Below, in pieces: positions 16,480 through 23,974 of a stretch of 38,829 bases of DNA. The first letter of the stretch is position 1, and every line of letters begins with the position of its first letter. The translations under genes were made by a program, and so were the position numbers. The DNA comes from Thiosulfativibrio sp964601165 (GTDB lineage Bacteria; Pseudomonadota; Gammaproteobacteria; Thiomicrospirales; Thiomicrospiraceae), in the NCBI GenBank assembly GCA_964601165.1, contig CAZRMK010000006.1, positions 1-38,829 on the forward strand. Direction: 5' to 3'. The notes beneath the pieces are model-generated. The model saw only the letters and a program-made list of their open reading frames with translations, was not told where the DNA came from and searched no databases.

Positions 16480-17595
16480 ATGAAGGTTTTACATTTTTAT
16501 AAAACTTATCTTCCTGATAGTGTCGGTGGTATTGAGCAGACGATTAATCAGATAGCACGTGGAACTGCAAAACTGGGTGTGGTGACGGAGGTGTTGTCAT
16601 TAAGCCATGTTATGGTTGATAGAACTGTGGAGTTAGACGGTCATAAGGTGCATCGTTGTCGGGCAAATTTTGAGATTGCTTCTACGCCCTTTTCTTTGGC
16701 GGCATTTTTAAGGTTTAAGCAGTTAGCTAAGGAGGCGGATTTAATTCATTATCATTTTCCTTATCCTTTTGCAGATTTATTGCATTTTGCAACTCGAGTT
16801 AATAAGCCTGCTGTATTGACTTATCATTCTGATGTTATTAAGCAAAAGTATTTGCTGAAGCTTTATAGACCTTTAATGTTACGATTCTTGTCAAGCATTG
16901 ATCATATCGTTGCAACTTCGCCAAATTATTTGCACAGCAGTGATGTTCTTAGCAGATACCAGCATAAAACTAGTGTTATTCCAATAGGGATAGATAAAAA
17001 TACTTATTCAGCAGTTGTTCCTGAAAGAATGGATTATTGGCGAAAACGTTGTGGGGCAAAATTTTTTCTGTTTATCGGGGTGCTTCGATATTATAAGGGA
17101 TTGCATATTCTGCTGGATGCGGTTCATAATACGGCTTATAAAGTGGTAATTGCTGGTGCAGGCCCTATTGAGCAAGAGTTGAAAGAGCATGCATCACGGC
17201 TTGGGCTTAATAATATATATTTTGTTGGTTTGGTGTCTGATGAGGATAAGGTGGCTTTGTTGGAGCTTTGTTATGCGGTTATTTTTCCTTCGCATATTCG
17301 CTCGGAGGCTTTTGGTATTTCTCTATTAGAAGGGGCGATGTATGGTAAGGCGTTAATTTCTAGTGAGATAGGTACAGGAACTTCTTTTATTAATATTGAT
17401 AAGGTAACTGGGCATGTAGTTCCTCCGAGTAACCCCCTTGTTCTTCGTCAGGCAATGGAGTTTTTTTGGAACAATCCTGATAAAGTAGCTATTATGGGTG
17501 AGGCTGCCGAAAAAAGATATTGGCAGTTATTTAGTGCTAAAAAAATGTCGGTGGCTTATTGTGAAATATATAAGAATCTAATCGGGGATATTTAA
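16480..17595 (+). CDS. Glycosyltransferase family 4, WbpZ-like
   Basis: This intact 371-residue GT-B glycosyltransferase begins MKVLHFYKTYLPDSVGGIEQ, which is very like WbpZ/MtfA-type mannosyl- and rhamnosyltransferases. LIHYHFPYPFADLL, YHSDVIKQ, FIGVLRYYKGLHIL and RSEAFGISLLEGAMYG (E-x7-E) follow in order. ATG 16480 overlaps the stop of the preceding pseudogene (ATGA) and fits the family N-terminus; the TTG two codons earlier is less likely. Its stop overlaps the next ATG by one base. It may add rhamnose to the lipid-linked chain. With its neighbour broken, the polysaccharide made here may be altered or absent. Confidence 0.92.
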   Translation: MKVLHFYKTYLPDSVGGIEQTINQIARGTAKLGVVTEVLSLSHVMVDRTVELDGHKVHRCRANFEIASTPFSLAAFLRFKQLAKEADLIHYHFPYPFADLLHFATRVNKPAVLTYHSDVIKQKYLLKLYRPLMLRFLSSIDHIVATSPNYLHSSDVLSRYQHKTSVIPIGIDKNTYSAVVPERMDYWRKRCGAKFFLFIGVLRYYKGLHILLDAVHNTAYKVVIAGAGPIEQELKEHASRLGLNNIYFVGLVSDEDKVALLELCYAVIFPSHIRSEAFGISLLEGAMYGKALISSEIGTGTSFINIDKVTGHVVPPSNPLVLRQAMEFFWNNPDKVAIMGEAAEKRYWQLFSAKKMSVAYCEIYKNLIGDI

Positions 17596-17888
17596 TGGCT
17601 TTAAATTTTGAAGTACAAGATAGCGTGTTATCTTTCAAGGGGAAAATGACGGCTAGAATTATTGAAAAAGATTTTATGATATTTAAACAAAGCATAAAAT
17701 CCAGAGAAAACAGTTCTATTTTAACCGTAAATTGGCATGAGGTGACAGAGTTAGATAGCTCTTGTTTAGCTTTAATAATGTGGCTTCAAAGTCAGCAAGA
17801 AGAGCAGGTTAAGATGGTTAATGTTCCTGAACGATTACAAGTTTTAGCAGATTTGTATGATTTGTCACCTGTATTTAAAGGATTTTAA
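17595..17888 (+). CDS. mlaB: STAS-domain protein, MlaB-like
   Basis: This 97-residue soluble protein is a single STAS domain, the same length as E. coli MlaB. The diagnostic stretch is TELDSSCLALIMWLQSQQ, with Ser-Ser where MlaB has Thr-Gly, followed by VNVPERLQVLADLYDL. MlaB stabilises the MlaFE lipid transporter. In relatives an mlaB-type gene often precedes a YadGH-like ABC pair, ibaG and murA, and those genes follow here after an interruption, which supports the call. No mlaFEDC is in the window; instead the gene overlaps the glycosyltransferase by one base (TAATG). It may be a leftover of the mla operon beside a polysaccharide insertion. A different STAS regulator is possible. Confidence 0.65.
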   Translation: MALNFEVQDSVLSFKGKMTARIIEKDFMIFKQSIKSRENSSILTVNWHEVTELDSSCLALIMWLQSQQEEQVKMVNVPERLQVLADLYDLSPVFKGF

Positions 17889-17894
17889 GTGGCT

Positions 17895-17993
17895 AAGACA
17901 ATCTCCTAGTAATGTGTTGAAGTATTGGACACTTAAATGTTAATCCTTAATCCTGCTTACTGATTAAGGAATATACAGGGTTTAGATTGTCTT
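17895..17993. terminator. Nested inverted repeats between convergent genes
   Basis: An outer pair AAGACAATCT (17895-17904) / AGATTGTCTT (17984-17993) encloses a hairpin CCTTAATC (17945-17952) / GATTAAGG (17962-17969). It lies between two convergent genes and may end transcription from both sides, though there is no clear T tract. It may instead be another small mobile element. Confidence 0.4.
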
Positions 17994-18005
17994 CAATAAT
18001 TTATT

Positions 18006-19091
18006 TTAAGAATTTGTGGCATTTTGGCTCTTTATAGCACGTCTAATTAAAGAAATAAAAATTCCTAGCATTAAACCCAGTATGCCAGACATAGCTAGAA
18101 TAAGAGCTTTATTGGGTTCGGTTTTTATAGCAATAGCAGGAGCTTGGTCAATTTTGACTGCCGATATTCTTTCTTTATTGATGACTAACCTGTTGATTAA
18201 ATCATGTTTTTCTTGATTGCCTCTTAAGCTTTTTATAAAAGGATCATCCGATTTTCTTGATTTTAATATATATTTTTCTGCTTCTAATGCTTTATACCCA
18301 ATGTAAAAAAGTTTAAAACTTTCTTCTCTTGATAGTGAAAAATGAATATTTGCCCCAACTTCTTTTATCTCTGAAATGCCTAATTTTCGAGCAATTTGAA
18401 TTGCCTCATTTAAAATAATAACTCTATCCATTCTTTTGCTCTCAGCAATTCTTCGTGAAGAATTAATTTTTAGTTCAAGCTGGTTCATAGCAATGGCTTG
18501 TTTATTGTTAATGTTATCTATTAAGTTTTGGGTGGTTTTTTGGTTTACTTTGTCCAAGTAAATCTTAAGCAATAGGGGTATTTTGTTTGGGGAAGCTTGC
18601 AAAGATAAATCTACGGTCACCAATGAGGTGCCAGAGTTTTTCTTAGGAAGAATAATGTTAAAATCTTTAGAAAATTGATCAAAAGCCATGTTGAAGGCTT
18701 TAATTTGTTGTTCGCCACTTAGATTGTTGTAGTCTTTGTTGTATAAAAGAACAAGATTTTGCTCATAAAAAAGTTCAGTTTTTAATGAACGAGAATCTAA
18801 GTTTTGTAAAAACTGTCTAAAAATACTTTCTTGTGAATGGTTATTCTGATTTCCTAGTAATAGCTCTAGTTGGTTTAATTCATGGATGGTTTCTAGTGCT
18901 GGCGGTAATAAGTAAGCTTTAGATTGAAAGGTGGGTGTAATAGAAAATACATAGGCAGTAGCTAGTACAACAACCCCTAGAGTGTAAGCAATAATTTGCT
19001 TTTTGTCTTCTAATAGGTTTTTCCATAGCTCTATTAAATCTATTTCATCTTCTTCTATGTAAGGTCTTTTTTCGAGTTGGTTTTGATTCAT
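18006..19091 (-). CDS. Wzz/polysaccharide co-polymerase family chain-length protein
   Basis: This 361-residue inner-membrane protein has the Wzz layout: a short cytoplasmic start with IDLIELWKNLLEDKKQ, a first helix at about 33-51, a large periplasmic helical domain (SITPTFQSKAYLLPP onward), and a second helix at about 329-348 (ALILAMSGILGLMLGIFISL). These proteins set polymer length, usually for Wzy-dependent pathways; no Wzy or Wzx is in this window. The gene is alone on the minus strand, convergent with the STAS gene, and separates it from the YadGH-like pair, so it was probably inserted there. It is AT-rich and looks intact. Confidence 0.85.
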   Translation of the reverse strand: MNQNQLEKRPYIEEDEIDLIELWKNLLEDKKQIIAYTLGVVVLATAYVFSITPTFQSKAYLLPPALETIHELNQLELLLGNQNNHSQESIFRQFLQNLDSRSLKTELFYEQNLVLLYNKDYNNLSGEQQIKAFNMAFDQFSKDFNIILPKKNSGTSLVTVDLSLQASPNKIPLLLKIYLDKVNQKTTQNLIDNINNKQAIAMNQLELKINSSRRIAESKRMDRVIILNEAIQIARKLGISEIKEVGANIHFSLSREESFKLFYIGYKALEAEKYILKSRKSDDPFIKSLRGNQEKHDLINRLVINKERISAVKIDQAPAIAIKTEPNKALILAMSGILGLMLGIFISLIRRAIKSQNATNS

Positions 19092-19331
19092 TTTCTATAT
19101 AATTCTATATCAGGTTATAATATTCTTTCATCTAGATACTAGGCAAATGTGAGATCATTAGCTTGTAAGAGAATCCTGTTTTTGGTCAGGAATTTTGTTA
19201 ATGTTAGCTGTAATATAACATGCTATTATAAATAAAATTATACTCTAAAATGTGCAAGTAAAATAATGATTTCTACTTACGGATTAGCGTTTTACATCAA
19301 TAATTTGAATGTAGGATTATACAAAGGTATT
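19092..19331. other. Non-coding AT-rich stretch upstream of the wzz-like gene
   Basis: No gene is seen here. The minus strand has AT-rich TATTATAA about 25 bp before the wzz-like ATG, a possible -10. The rest shows no clear structure up to the repeat element at 19332. Confidence 0.5.
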
Positions 19332-19494
19332 ACCTAAATCCTGTAAGTGCTTGCACACATATAGCACAAGCTCTTGATTCATATAGCGAATTTTAATTCT
19401 TCGGGAATATCAATAAGTATTCCACTCGAATTAAAATCACTCTACAAATCAACATCTTGCACTATATATGCACAATCACTTGCAGGATTTAGGT
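19332..19494. mobile_element. 163-bp palindromic miniature element, family ACCTAAATCC (full copy 1)
   Basis: The ends ACCTAAATCCTGTAAGTG and CACTTGCAGGATTTAGGT are inverted repeats. The interior has nested palindromes: GAATTTTAATTC with GAATTAAAATC, and GGAATA with TATTCC. Almost the same 163 bp recurs at 30971-31133. It has no coding capacity. ATT sits on both sides and may be a short target duplication. It lies directly before the ABC ATPase start and includes a misleading in-frame ATG at 19468. Confidence 0.88.
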
Positions 19495-19512
19495 ATTAAA
19501 ATAAATATCATC

Positions 19513-20442
19513 ATGCCAGCCATTCAATTTACTCAAGTAACTAAAAAATATGCCCAGTTGCAGGCACTTAAGGGTATTTCTTTTGACATAGAGCAGGGTA
19601 GTTTTTTCGGTTTATTAGGTCCTAATGGAGCTGGAAAGTCTACTTTAATCAACTGTATGTCAGGTTTAGTAGTGCCAACTTCTGGAAAAATTATGGTGCA
19701 AGGTCATGATGTGATTAAAGACTATCGCCAAGCACGGAGGCTTTTGGGGTTGGTGCCGCAAGAATTAATATCCGATCCTTTTTTTACTATTCGAGAACTG
19801 CTGTTAATTCAGTCTGGTTATTTTGGATTGAAAGGAGTGCGGCAAAAAGCTTGGGTGGATGAGCTTTTGGAGCGGTTAGCCTTAACTGAGAAGGCTAATG
19901 ATCTTACTAATATGCTGTCAGGCGGCATGAAGCGTCGAGTTTTGATTGCTATGGCGTTGGTGCATAAACCAGAAGTATTGGTGCTAGATGAGCCTACTGC
20001 AGGAGTGGATGTAGATTTACGTAAAGTTTTGTGGCAATTCGCACAAGAATTGCATCAGCAGGGTCATACAATTGTTTTGACGACTCATTATCTAGAAGAG
20101 GCCGAAGCCTTATGCGATACCATTGCTATTATGCAAGATGGAGAGGTTAAAGCACTAGATAAGACTAAAAATTTATTGTTAAAGCATCCTTATAGGTTTA
20201 TTAAGGTAGATACTCAGTCTGGTCTTATTGATCTTGGTGCACTGCCAGAAAACTTGTCTTCACGTTTTATTGAGCAAGATAAAGGCGGGGCTTTGTTTAA
20301 AATGGAGAAGAGTTTGTCTCTGGCTACTATGTTGGGATGGCTGGAGAAAAGCGGCATGGATATTAAAGATATTAGTACCCGAGATGCTTCGTTGGAAGAA
20401 GTTTTTCTACAGTTAACTAGTTCTGAAAGGAATGAAGAGTGA
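19513..20442 (+). CDS. ABC-2 type transporter ATPase (YadG-like)
   Basis: This 309-residue ATPase pairs with the permease encoded next. Walker A GPNGAGKST is near residue 41, signature LSGGMKRR near 137, Walker B VLVLDEPTAGVD near 157 and the switch His in TTHYLEEAE. I start it at ATG 19513 (MPAIQFTQVTKKYAQLQALK). An ATG 45 bp upstream is in frame but inside the repeat element, and the family does not extend that far. Together with the permease, ibaG and murA it forms a gene order common in gamma- and betaproteobacteria. The transported substrate is unknown. Confidence 0.92.
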   Translation: MPAIQFTQVTKKYAQLQALKGISFDIEQGSFFGLLGPNGAGKSTLINCMSGLVVPTSGKIMVQGHDVIKDYRQARRLLGLVPQELISDPFFTIRELLLIQSGYFGLKGVRQKAWVDELLERLALTEKANDLTNMLSGGMKRRVLIAMALVHKPEVLVLDEPTAGVDVDLRKVLWQFAQELHQQGHTIVLTTHYLEEAEALCDTIAIMQDGEVKALDKTKNLLLKHPYRFIKVDTQSGLIDLGALPENLSSRFIEQDKGGALFKMEKSLSLATMLGWLEKSGMDIKDISTRDASLEEVFLQLTSSERNEE

Positions 20443-21200
20443 ATTTAGCAGGAGCTTGGTCTCTTTTTATTAAGGAAATACGGCGTTTTTACTCGGTTGT
20501 TATCCAAACTGTGTTTGCTCCTGTGGTTTCTACATTATTATTTTTGTTGGTATTTGGTTATGTAATTGATATTGAGCTGGAGGGGTTTATAGGCATTAGT
20601 TATAGTCAGTTTTTGATTCCTGGCTTAGTAATGATGGCGATTTTACAAAATGCTTTTGCTAATAGTTCGTCAAGCTTGATTCAATCTAAGACCTATGGCA
20701 ATTTAACCTTTGTGATGTTGAGTCCAATATCACCGTTAGAATTTTATATTGCTTTTGTTGCCGCTTCTATTGTTAGAGGTTTGGCAGTAGGTCTAAGTAT
20801 ATTGATTGTGGCAGTTATTGGGTTTGATGTTCAATGGCAGTCTCCAATATGGATTTTGGTGTTTGCGGTACTAGGCGGTGCTTTAATGGGTGGCTTGGGG
20901 GTAACGGCTGGAATTATTTCTGATAAGTATGACCACTTATCTGCTTTTCAAAATTTTATTATTATGCCGCTTACTTTTTTGAGTGGAGTTTTTTATTCAA
21001 TTCATGCTTTACCTGAAGTTTGGCAAACAGTTTCACATTTTAATCCCTTCTTTTACATGATAGATGGGTTTAGGTATGGCTTTTTTGCCCAGTCGGATGT
21101 GTCGGTTTATTTAAGTCTGCTGGTGACGGTATTCTGCTTGGCGGTGATAACGGTGATAAATATGATTTTATTGGTTAAAGGCGTTAAAATACGCGATTAA
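20439..21200 (+). CDS. ABC-2 type transporter permease (YadH-like)
   Basis: This 253-residue inner-membrane permease has about six helices. The start GTG overlaps the ATPase stop (GTGA), so the genes are coupled. WSLFIKEIRRF near residue 8 and SGVFYSIHALPEVWQTVSHFNPF near 185-207 are typical of the YadH family. The last 50 bp of the gene (encoding NMILLVKGVKIRD) recur as a direct repeat at 23671-23722, on the far side of the xpaC-telA cassette. Confidence 0.92.
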   Translation: MNLAGAWSLFIKEIRRFYSVVIQTVFAPVVSTLLFLLVFGYVIDIELEGFIGISYSQFLIPGLVMMAILQNAFANSSSSLIQSKTYGNLTFVMLSPISPLEFYIAFVAASIVRGLAVGLSILIVAVIGFDVQWQSPIWILVFAVLGGALMGGLGVTAGIISDKYDHLSAFQNFIIMPLTFLSGVFYSIHALPEVWQTVSHFNPFFYMIDGFRYGFFAQSDVSVYLSLLVTVFCLAVITVINMILLVKGVKIRD

Positions 21201-21202
21201 TT
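21151..21202 (+). repeat. Left 52-bp direct repeat (3' end of the permease gene)
   Basis: CGGTGATAAATATGATTTTA and what follows to 21202 match 23671-23722 at 51 of 52 bases (G/A difference at 21173/23693). Weaker similarity continues about 20 bp upstream. The two copies bracket the xpaC-telA cassette. Confidence 0.93.
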
Positions 21203-21205
21203 CCA

Positions 21206-21263
21206 ACCTAAATCCTGCAAGAGCTTGCACTATTATATGTACAACCACTTGCAGGATTTAGGT
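21206..21263. mobile_element. 58-bp short copy of the ACCTAAATCC element
   Basis: The ends ACCTAAATCCTGCAAG and CCACTTGCAGGATTTAGGT form one hairpin without the interior of the 163-bp version, as in an internally deleted copy. It sits 3 bp inside the left direct repeat's outer edge, at the cassette boundary and just after the permease stop. Confidence 0.85.
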
Positions 21264-21320
21264 AGTAGTTTTTTAACCTGAATATTTCACGCATAAGAAA
21301 GACAGTTTCTTAAAAGATGA

Positions 21321-21355
21321 TATAATTAGATTCTCTAGAAAGAATTATAAAGGAG
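21321..21355 (+). promoter_or_regulatory. Candidate promoter -10 and strong ribosome site of the xpaC-telA cassette
   Basis: TATAAT at 21321-21326 lies about 37 bp before the first small ATG. AAAGGAG follows, with 7 bases between GGAG (21352-21355) and ATG 21363. No convincing -35 was found. Confidence 0.5.
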
Positions 21356-21362
21356 AGTATCC

Positions 21363-21422
21363 ATGGTAAATTGTACCTATGAAAACCTTTTATTTATAGC
21401 ATTAAACAAATCCTATGCCTAA
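21363..21422 (+). CDS. 19-residue leader-like ORF
   Basis: ATG 21363 has the best ribosome site of the cassette and encodes MVNCTYENLLFIALNKSYA, then stop. The next small ORF starts 8 bp before its end. It could be a leader peptide that couples translation, or a remnant. I do not recognise it. Confidence 0.4.
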   Translation: MVNCTYENLLFIALNKSYA

Positions 21423-21504
21423 TTTTTTACGTAAATTAATCGGATTTATTTTATTATTTGCTACTGTCGGCTCCGTAAGCTGGCAGACACTTTTAATATT
21501 ATAA
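21415..21504 (+). CDS. 29-residue predicted single-pass membrane peptide
   Basis: ATG 21415 encodes a 29-residue peptide: MPNFLRKLIGF, then a hydrophobic stretch ILLFATVGSVSW and QTLLIL. It has basic residues before one membrane helix. It overlaps the leader ORF by 8 bp and ends 2 bp before the xpaC start. That tight chain suggests it is translated. Its role is unknown; it may assist the XpaC/TelA membrane proteins. Confidence 0.45.
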   Translation: MPNFLRKLIGFILLFATVGSVSWQTLLIL

Positions 21505-21506
21505 CT

Positions 21507-22475
21507 ATGGAAAAACAACCAAGCTTATCCCAAGTACTGGATGCTATTCTCAATAATGGTAAAAAGCTCGCCGCTTATTGGTTACCTAAAGGTGCTGCCA
21601 AACTTGAACAACAGGCAAAACAAACTGGCGAAAATATCCAAAACTACCGCGAGCAAAGAAAACATAAAGTCGCACTAAAACCACGTAAATCACGTTTGCT
21701 ATGGCTATTACCACTACCGCTAATACCAGCCACAATTATTGCACTAGGTAGCGGCGAACTGGTAGCCTTCGCCACTAATGCTCTTGCTTACACCCTGTTT
21801 GTCGGTGGAGCCATACTTACACGCCGTGGTTTTGAACAGGAAGTAACTCAGCAACAGTCACAATTCCAGGCAAGTAGACTCTTGCCATATAAAGCTCTTG
21901 GTGGATTAACAGTTGCGGTTGCCACTGCCTTCACCGCATGGGCAGGAGCGGGACACAGTATTCCTATGGCACTGGCTTTTGGTGCAGGTGCATTCACCGC
22001 TTTTTTATTGCTATACGGTTTGGATGCACGCCGTCAACCAATAGTTATTGCCAGTAATTCTGGCGATAACCAGCGTGTTATAGAAGCCCTGCATCGAGCA
22101 GAGAAAAAAATCCTATCCATTGAGCAGGCAAGCTTGCAAATTAGTGATTTAGAGGTGAGGCAGAGTCTAACTCGTATCGTCGCTGTAGCACGGAAAATTC
22201 TCAACGAAATTGCTAGTAACCCTAGTGACCTGCGACGTGCTCGCAAGTTTCTCAACACTTACCTTGATGGTACGCAGAGTGTGGTTAGTGGTTATGCTAA
22301 GACTCATAGCAAGCACAAAGCCAAGCCACTGGAAGCAAATTTTAGCCGTGTTCTGGTGTCAATTGAAGAGATTTTTGAACAGCAGTACCAACGACTGTTA
22401 GAAAATGATCTAAACGACCTTGACGTGCAAATGGAAGTGCTAGAAAGCCAGCTCAAGCGCGAAGGACTCAATTGA
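21507..22475 (+). CDS. XpaC-family membrane protein
   Basis: This 322-residue protein has four predicted membrane helices (about 63-81, 86-104, 128-147, 150-171) after a basic N-terminal region. A soluble alpha-helical C-terminal part (about 185-315) follows, with the XpaC pattern VIEALHRAEKKILSIEQ, RIVAVARKILNEIASNPSDL and RARKFLNTYLDG. XpaC is annotated for 5-bromo-4-chloroindolyl phosphate hydrolysis; the true role is unclear. Its usual partner is TelA, encoded 25 bp downstream. Codon use favours C-ending codons more than the neighbours, so it is probably acquired. Both genes lie between direct repeats of the permease 3' end. Confidence 0.82.
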   Translation: MEKQPSLSQVLDAILNNGKKLAAYWLPKGAAKLEQQAKQTGENIQNYREQRKHKVALKPRKSRLLWLLPLPLIPATIIALGSGELVAFATNALAYTLFVGGAILTRRGFEQEVTQQQSQFQASRLLPYKALGGLTVAVATAFTAWAGAGHSIPMALAFGAGAFTAFLLLYGLDARRQPIVIASNSGDNQRVIEALHRAEKKILSIEQASLQISDLEVRQSLTRIVAVARKILNEIASNPSDLRRARKFLNTYLDGTQSVVSGYAKTHSKHKAKPLEANFSRVLVSIEEIFEQQYQRLLENDLNDLDVQMEVLESQLKREGLN

Positions 22476-22500
22476 TAAGAAACCCACAGGACGCAAAAAT

Positions 22501-23631
22501 ATGATTAACGAGACCGAATTCAAGACCATCGAAACCGACCTGTTACAGGGTAAAGAAATGGTGCAATATCAGCAGGCTGATCTTGCAGAGCAACAGGCAA
22601 TGAATAGCCTACTACAGGAAATTGATCTCGATGACAGCCATTCTTTGCTGTATTTTGGCTCGTCAGCACAACAACAACTGGCCAGCATTTCCGATGATAT
22701 GCTGGAGGGTGTGCGTAATAAAGACACTGGCCCTGCTGGCGATTCACTCAACAGCATGATAGCAACAGTACGCGGTTTTGATTTAAGTGATTTAGACCCA
22801 AATCGCAAACAGGGATTTTTATCCCGTATGCTCGGTAAAACCAAACCTCTCGCTAAATTCCTGCAAGGCTACGAACAAGTGCGTGACCAGATAGATGCCA
22901 TTGCAGACGACTTAGACCGCCACAAAACCCAACTGCTTACTGATATCACCTCGTTAGATCGACTCTACAATGCAAATTTGAAATACTTTCACCAGTTAGA
23001 ACGCTACATCGTTGCTGGTGAAGAAAAAATCAGACAACTCGACAAGGAAACCATCCCTGCAATGGAGGTTCAGGTACAAAATAATGACGCAGTCATTGAA
23101 GCACAGCGTCTGCGTGATTTACGCTCCAATCGTGATGCGCTTGAACGCCGCGTGCATGACCTCAAACTCACCCGTCAGGTAGCCATGCAAAGCTTGCCCA
23201 GCATCCGTCTGGTACAGGAAAATGACAAGGGTTTAGTCAATAAAATTATTTCCACCACTGCCAACACTCTGCCACTATGGCGTACACAGTTAGCACAGGC
23301 TGTCACTATCCAACGCTCCCGCGAGGCAACAAGTAGCATACGTGCGGCAAGTGACCTAACTAATGAGTTATTAAAAGCCAACGCAGATAACCTCAAGCAA
23401 GGTAATGCTGAAGCTAGGCGTGAAATAGAGCGTGGCATATTCGATATTGATGTAGTTAAAGAAGCTAATGCGGCCTTAATTGAAACCATCGAAGAAAGCT
23501 TGCAAATCGCTGATGAGGGTCGCATAAAGCGTGCTGAAGCCACAACGCAGCTTAAAGCCTTAGAGTCGGAGTTGCGTAAAGCTCTGGTTAGTGCCAATGC
23601 ACCAGCCAAAAAACCTAACCCTCAAGGCTAA
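22501..23631 (+). CDS. telA: TelA-family protein (toxic anion/tellurite resistance family)
   Basis: This 376-residue, mostly helical cytoplasmic protein matches TelA/KlaA: RGFDLSDLDPNRKQGFLSRM near 90-110, YEQVRDQIDAIADDLDRHK near 125, and the coiled region RDALERRVHDLKLTRQVAMQ near 200-220. LPLWRTQLAQAV near 260 is a strong family mark. Plasmid-borne relatives are linked to tellurite resistance and membrane stress, but the biochemical function is not established. It follows xpaC in the same operon and shares its richer GC. A short Lys/Pro tail ends it. Then comes the right direct repeat. Confidence 0.88.
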   Translation: MINETEFKTIETDLLQGKEMVQYQQADLAEQQAMNSLLQEIDLDDSHSLLYFGSSAQQQLASISDDMLEGVRNKDTGPAGDSLNSMIATVRGFDLSDLDPNRKQGFLSRMLGKTKPLAKFLQGYEQVRDQIDAIADDLDRHKTQLLTDITSLDRLYNANLKYFHQLERYIVAGEEKIRQLDKETIPAMEVQVQNNDAVIEAQRLRDLRSNRDALERRVHDLKLTRQVAMQSLPSIRLVQENDKGLVNKIISTTANTLPLWRTQLAQAVTIQRSREATSSIRAASDLTNELLKANADNLKQGNAEARREIERGIFDIDVVKEANAALIETIEESLQIADEGRIKRAEATTQLKALESELRKALVSANAPAKKPNPQG

Positions 23632-23670
23632 GCACGCCTATAGCCCTTTTGCTTTGCTTTGTGTTGATAG

Positions 23671-23722
23671 CGGTGATAAATATGATTTTATTGATTAAAG
23701 GCGTTAAAATACGCGATTAATT
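23671..23722 (+). repeat. Right 52-bp direct repeat (permease 3' end remnant)
   Basis: This copy would encode VINMILLIKGVKIRD and a stop in the right frame, but has no permease body upstream. It lies 23 bp before the ibaG start, where the permease gene would end if the cassette were removed. Confidence 0.93.
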
Positions 23723-23744
23723 TTCAAGAAAAAGGTCAATAATT

Positions 23745-23963
23745 ATGTCTCCAGAAGATATTCAACAAAAGATTAAGCAAGACATTTCAGATGCGGTGGT
23801 GACTATGACCGGGTCTGATTGTAATTTTTCTGTTGAGGTGGTGAGTGCTGAGTTTGCTGGAAAGTCTGTTATTCAAAGACATAGAATGGTGAATGATATA
23901 TTTAAAGCTGAATTTGAATCAGGTGCATTGCATGCTTTATCCATTAAAACTAAAACTCCTTAA
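23745..23963 (+). CDS. ibaG: BolA-family protein IbaG
   Basis: This 72-residue protein has the BolA fold: MSPEDIQQKIKQDI, then CNFSVEVVSAEFAGKSVIQRHRMV with the conserved His of RHR, and a final LHALSIKTKTP. BolA proteins work with monothiol glutaredoxins in iron-sulfur handling. The position directly before murA is the same as in E. coli and Pseudomonas and supports IbaG over BolA. murA starts 11 bp later. Confidence 0.92.
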   Translation: MSPEDIQQKIKQDISDAVVTMTGSDCNFSVEVVSAEFAGKSVIQRHRMVNDIFKAEFESGALHALSIKTKTP

Positions 23964-23974
23964 GGTTACCTAGT

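Larger units (their letters stand above)
15191..16483 (+). pseudogene. Glycosyltransferase family 4 gene broken by an inserted element and a G-tract frameshift
   Basis: The gene starts right after the rmd stop (MRIGVDARLLSRPLTGMGRY) and is normal to PTNIAR at about 15504. A 159-bp miniature element then interrupts it. Removing the element and one copy of the 4-bp duplication restores NIARVVTIHDLVWKYA in frame. A second lesion lies at the G8 tract (16054-16061): nine Gs would join SGWGG to VKLEKIVTDL. The donor domain after it is well kept (PSLYEGFGLPLVEAMAYG, NNSSMPEVAG). The original would have been about 375 residues, similar to WbpY-type rhamnosyltransferases. With two lesions it is unlikely to work. 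Confidence 0.9.

Noticed and set aside
19468..19512. In-frame ATG that would extend the YadG-like ATPase by 15 residues
   Set aside because: It lies inside the 163-bp repeat element, and the family begins at MPAIQFTQVTKKY (19513).
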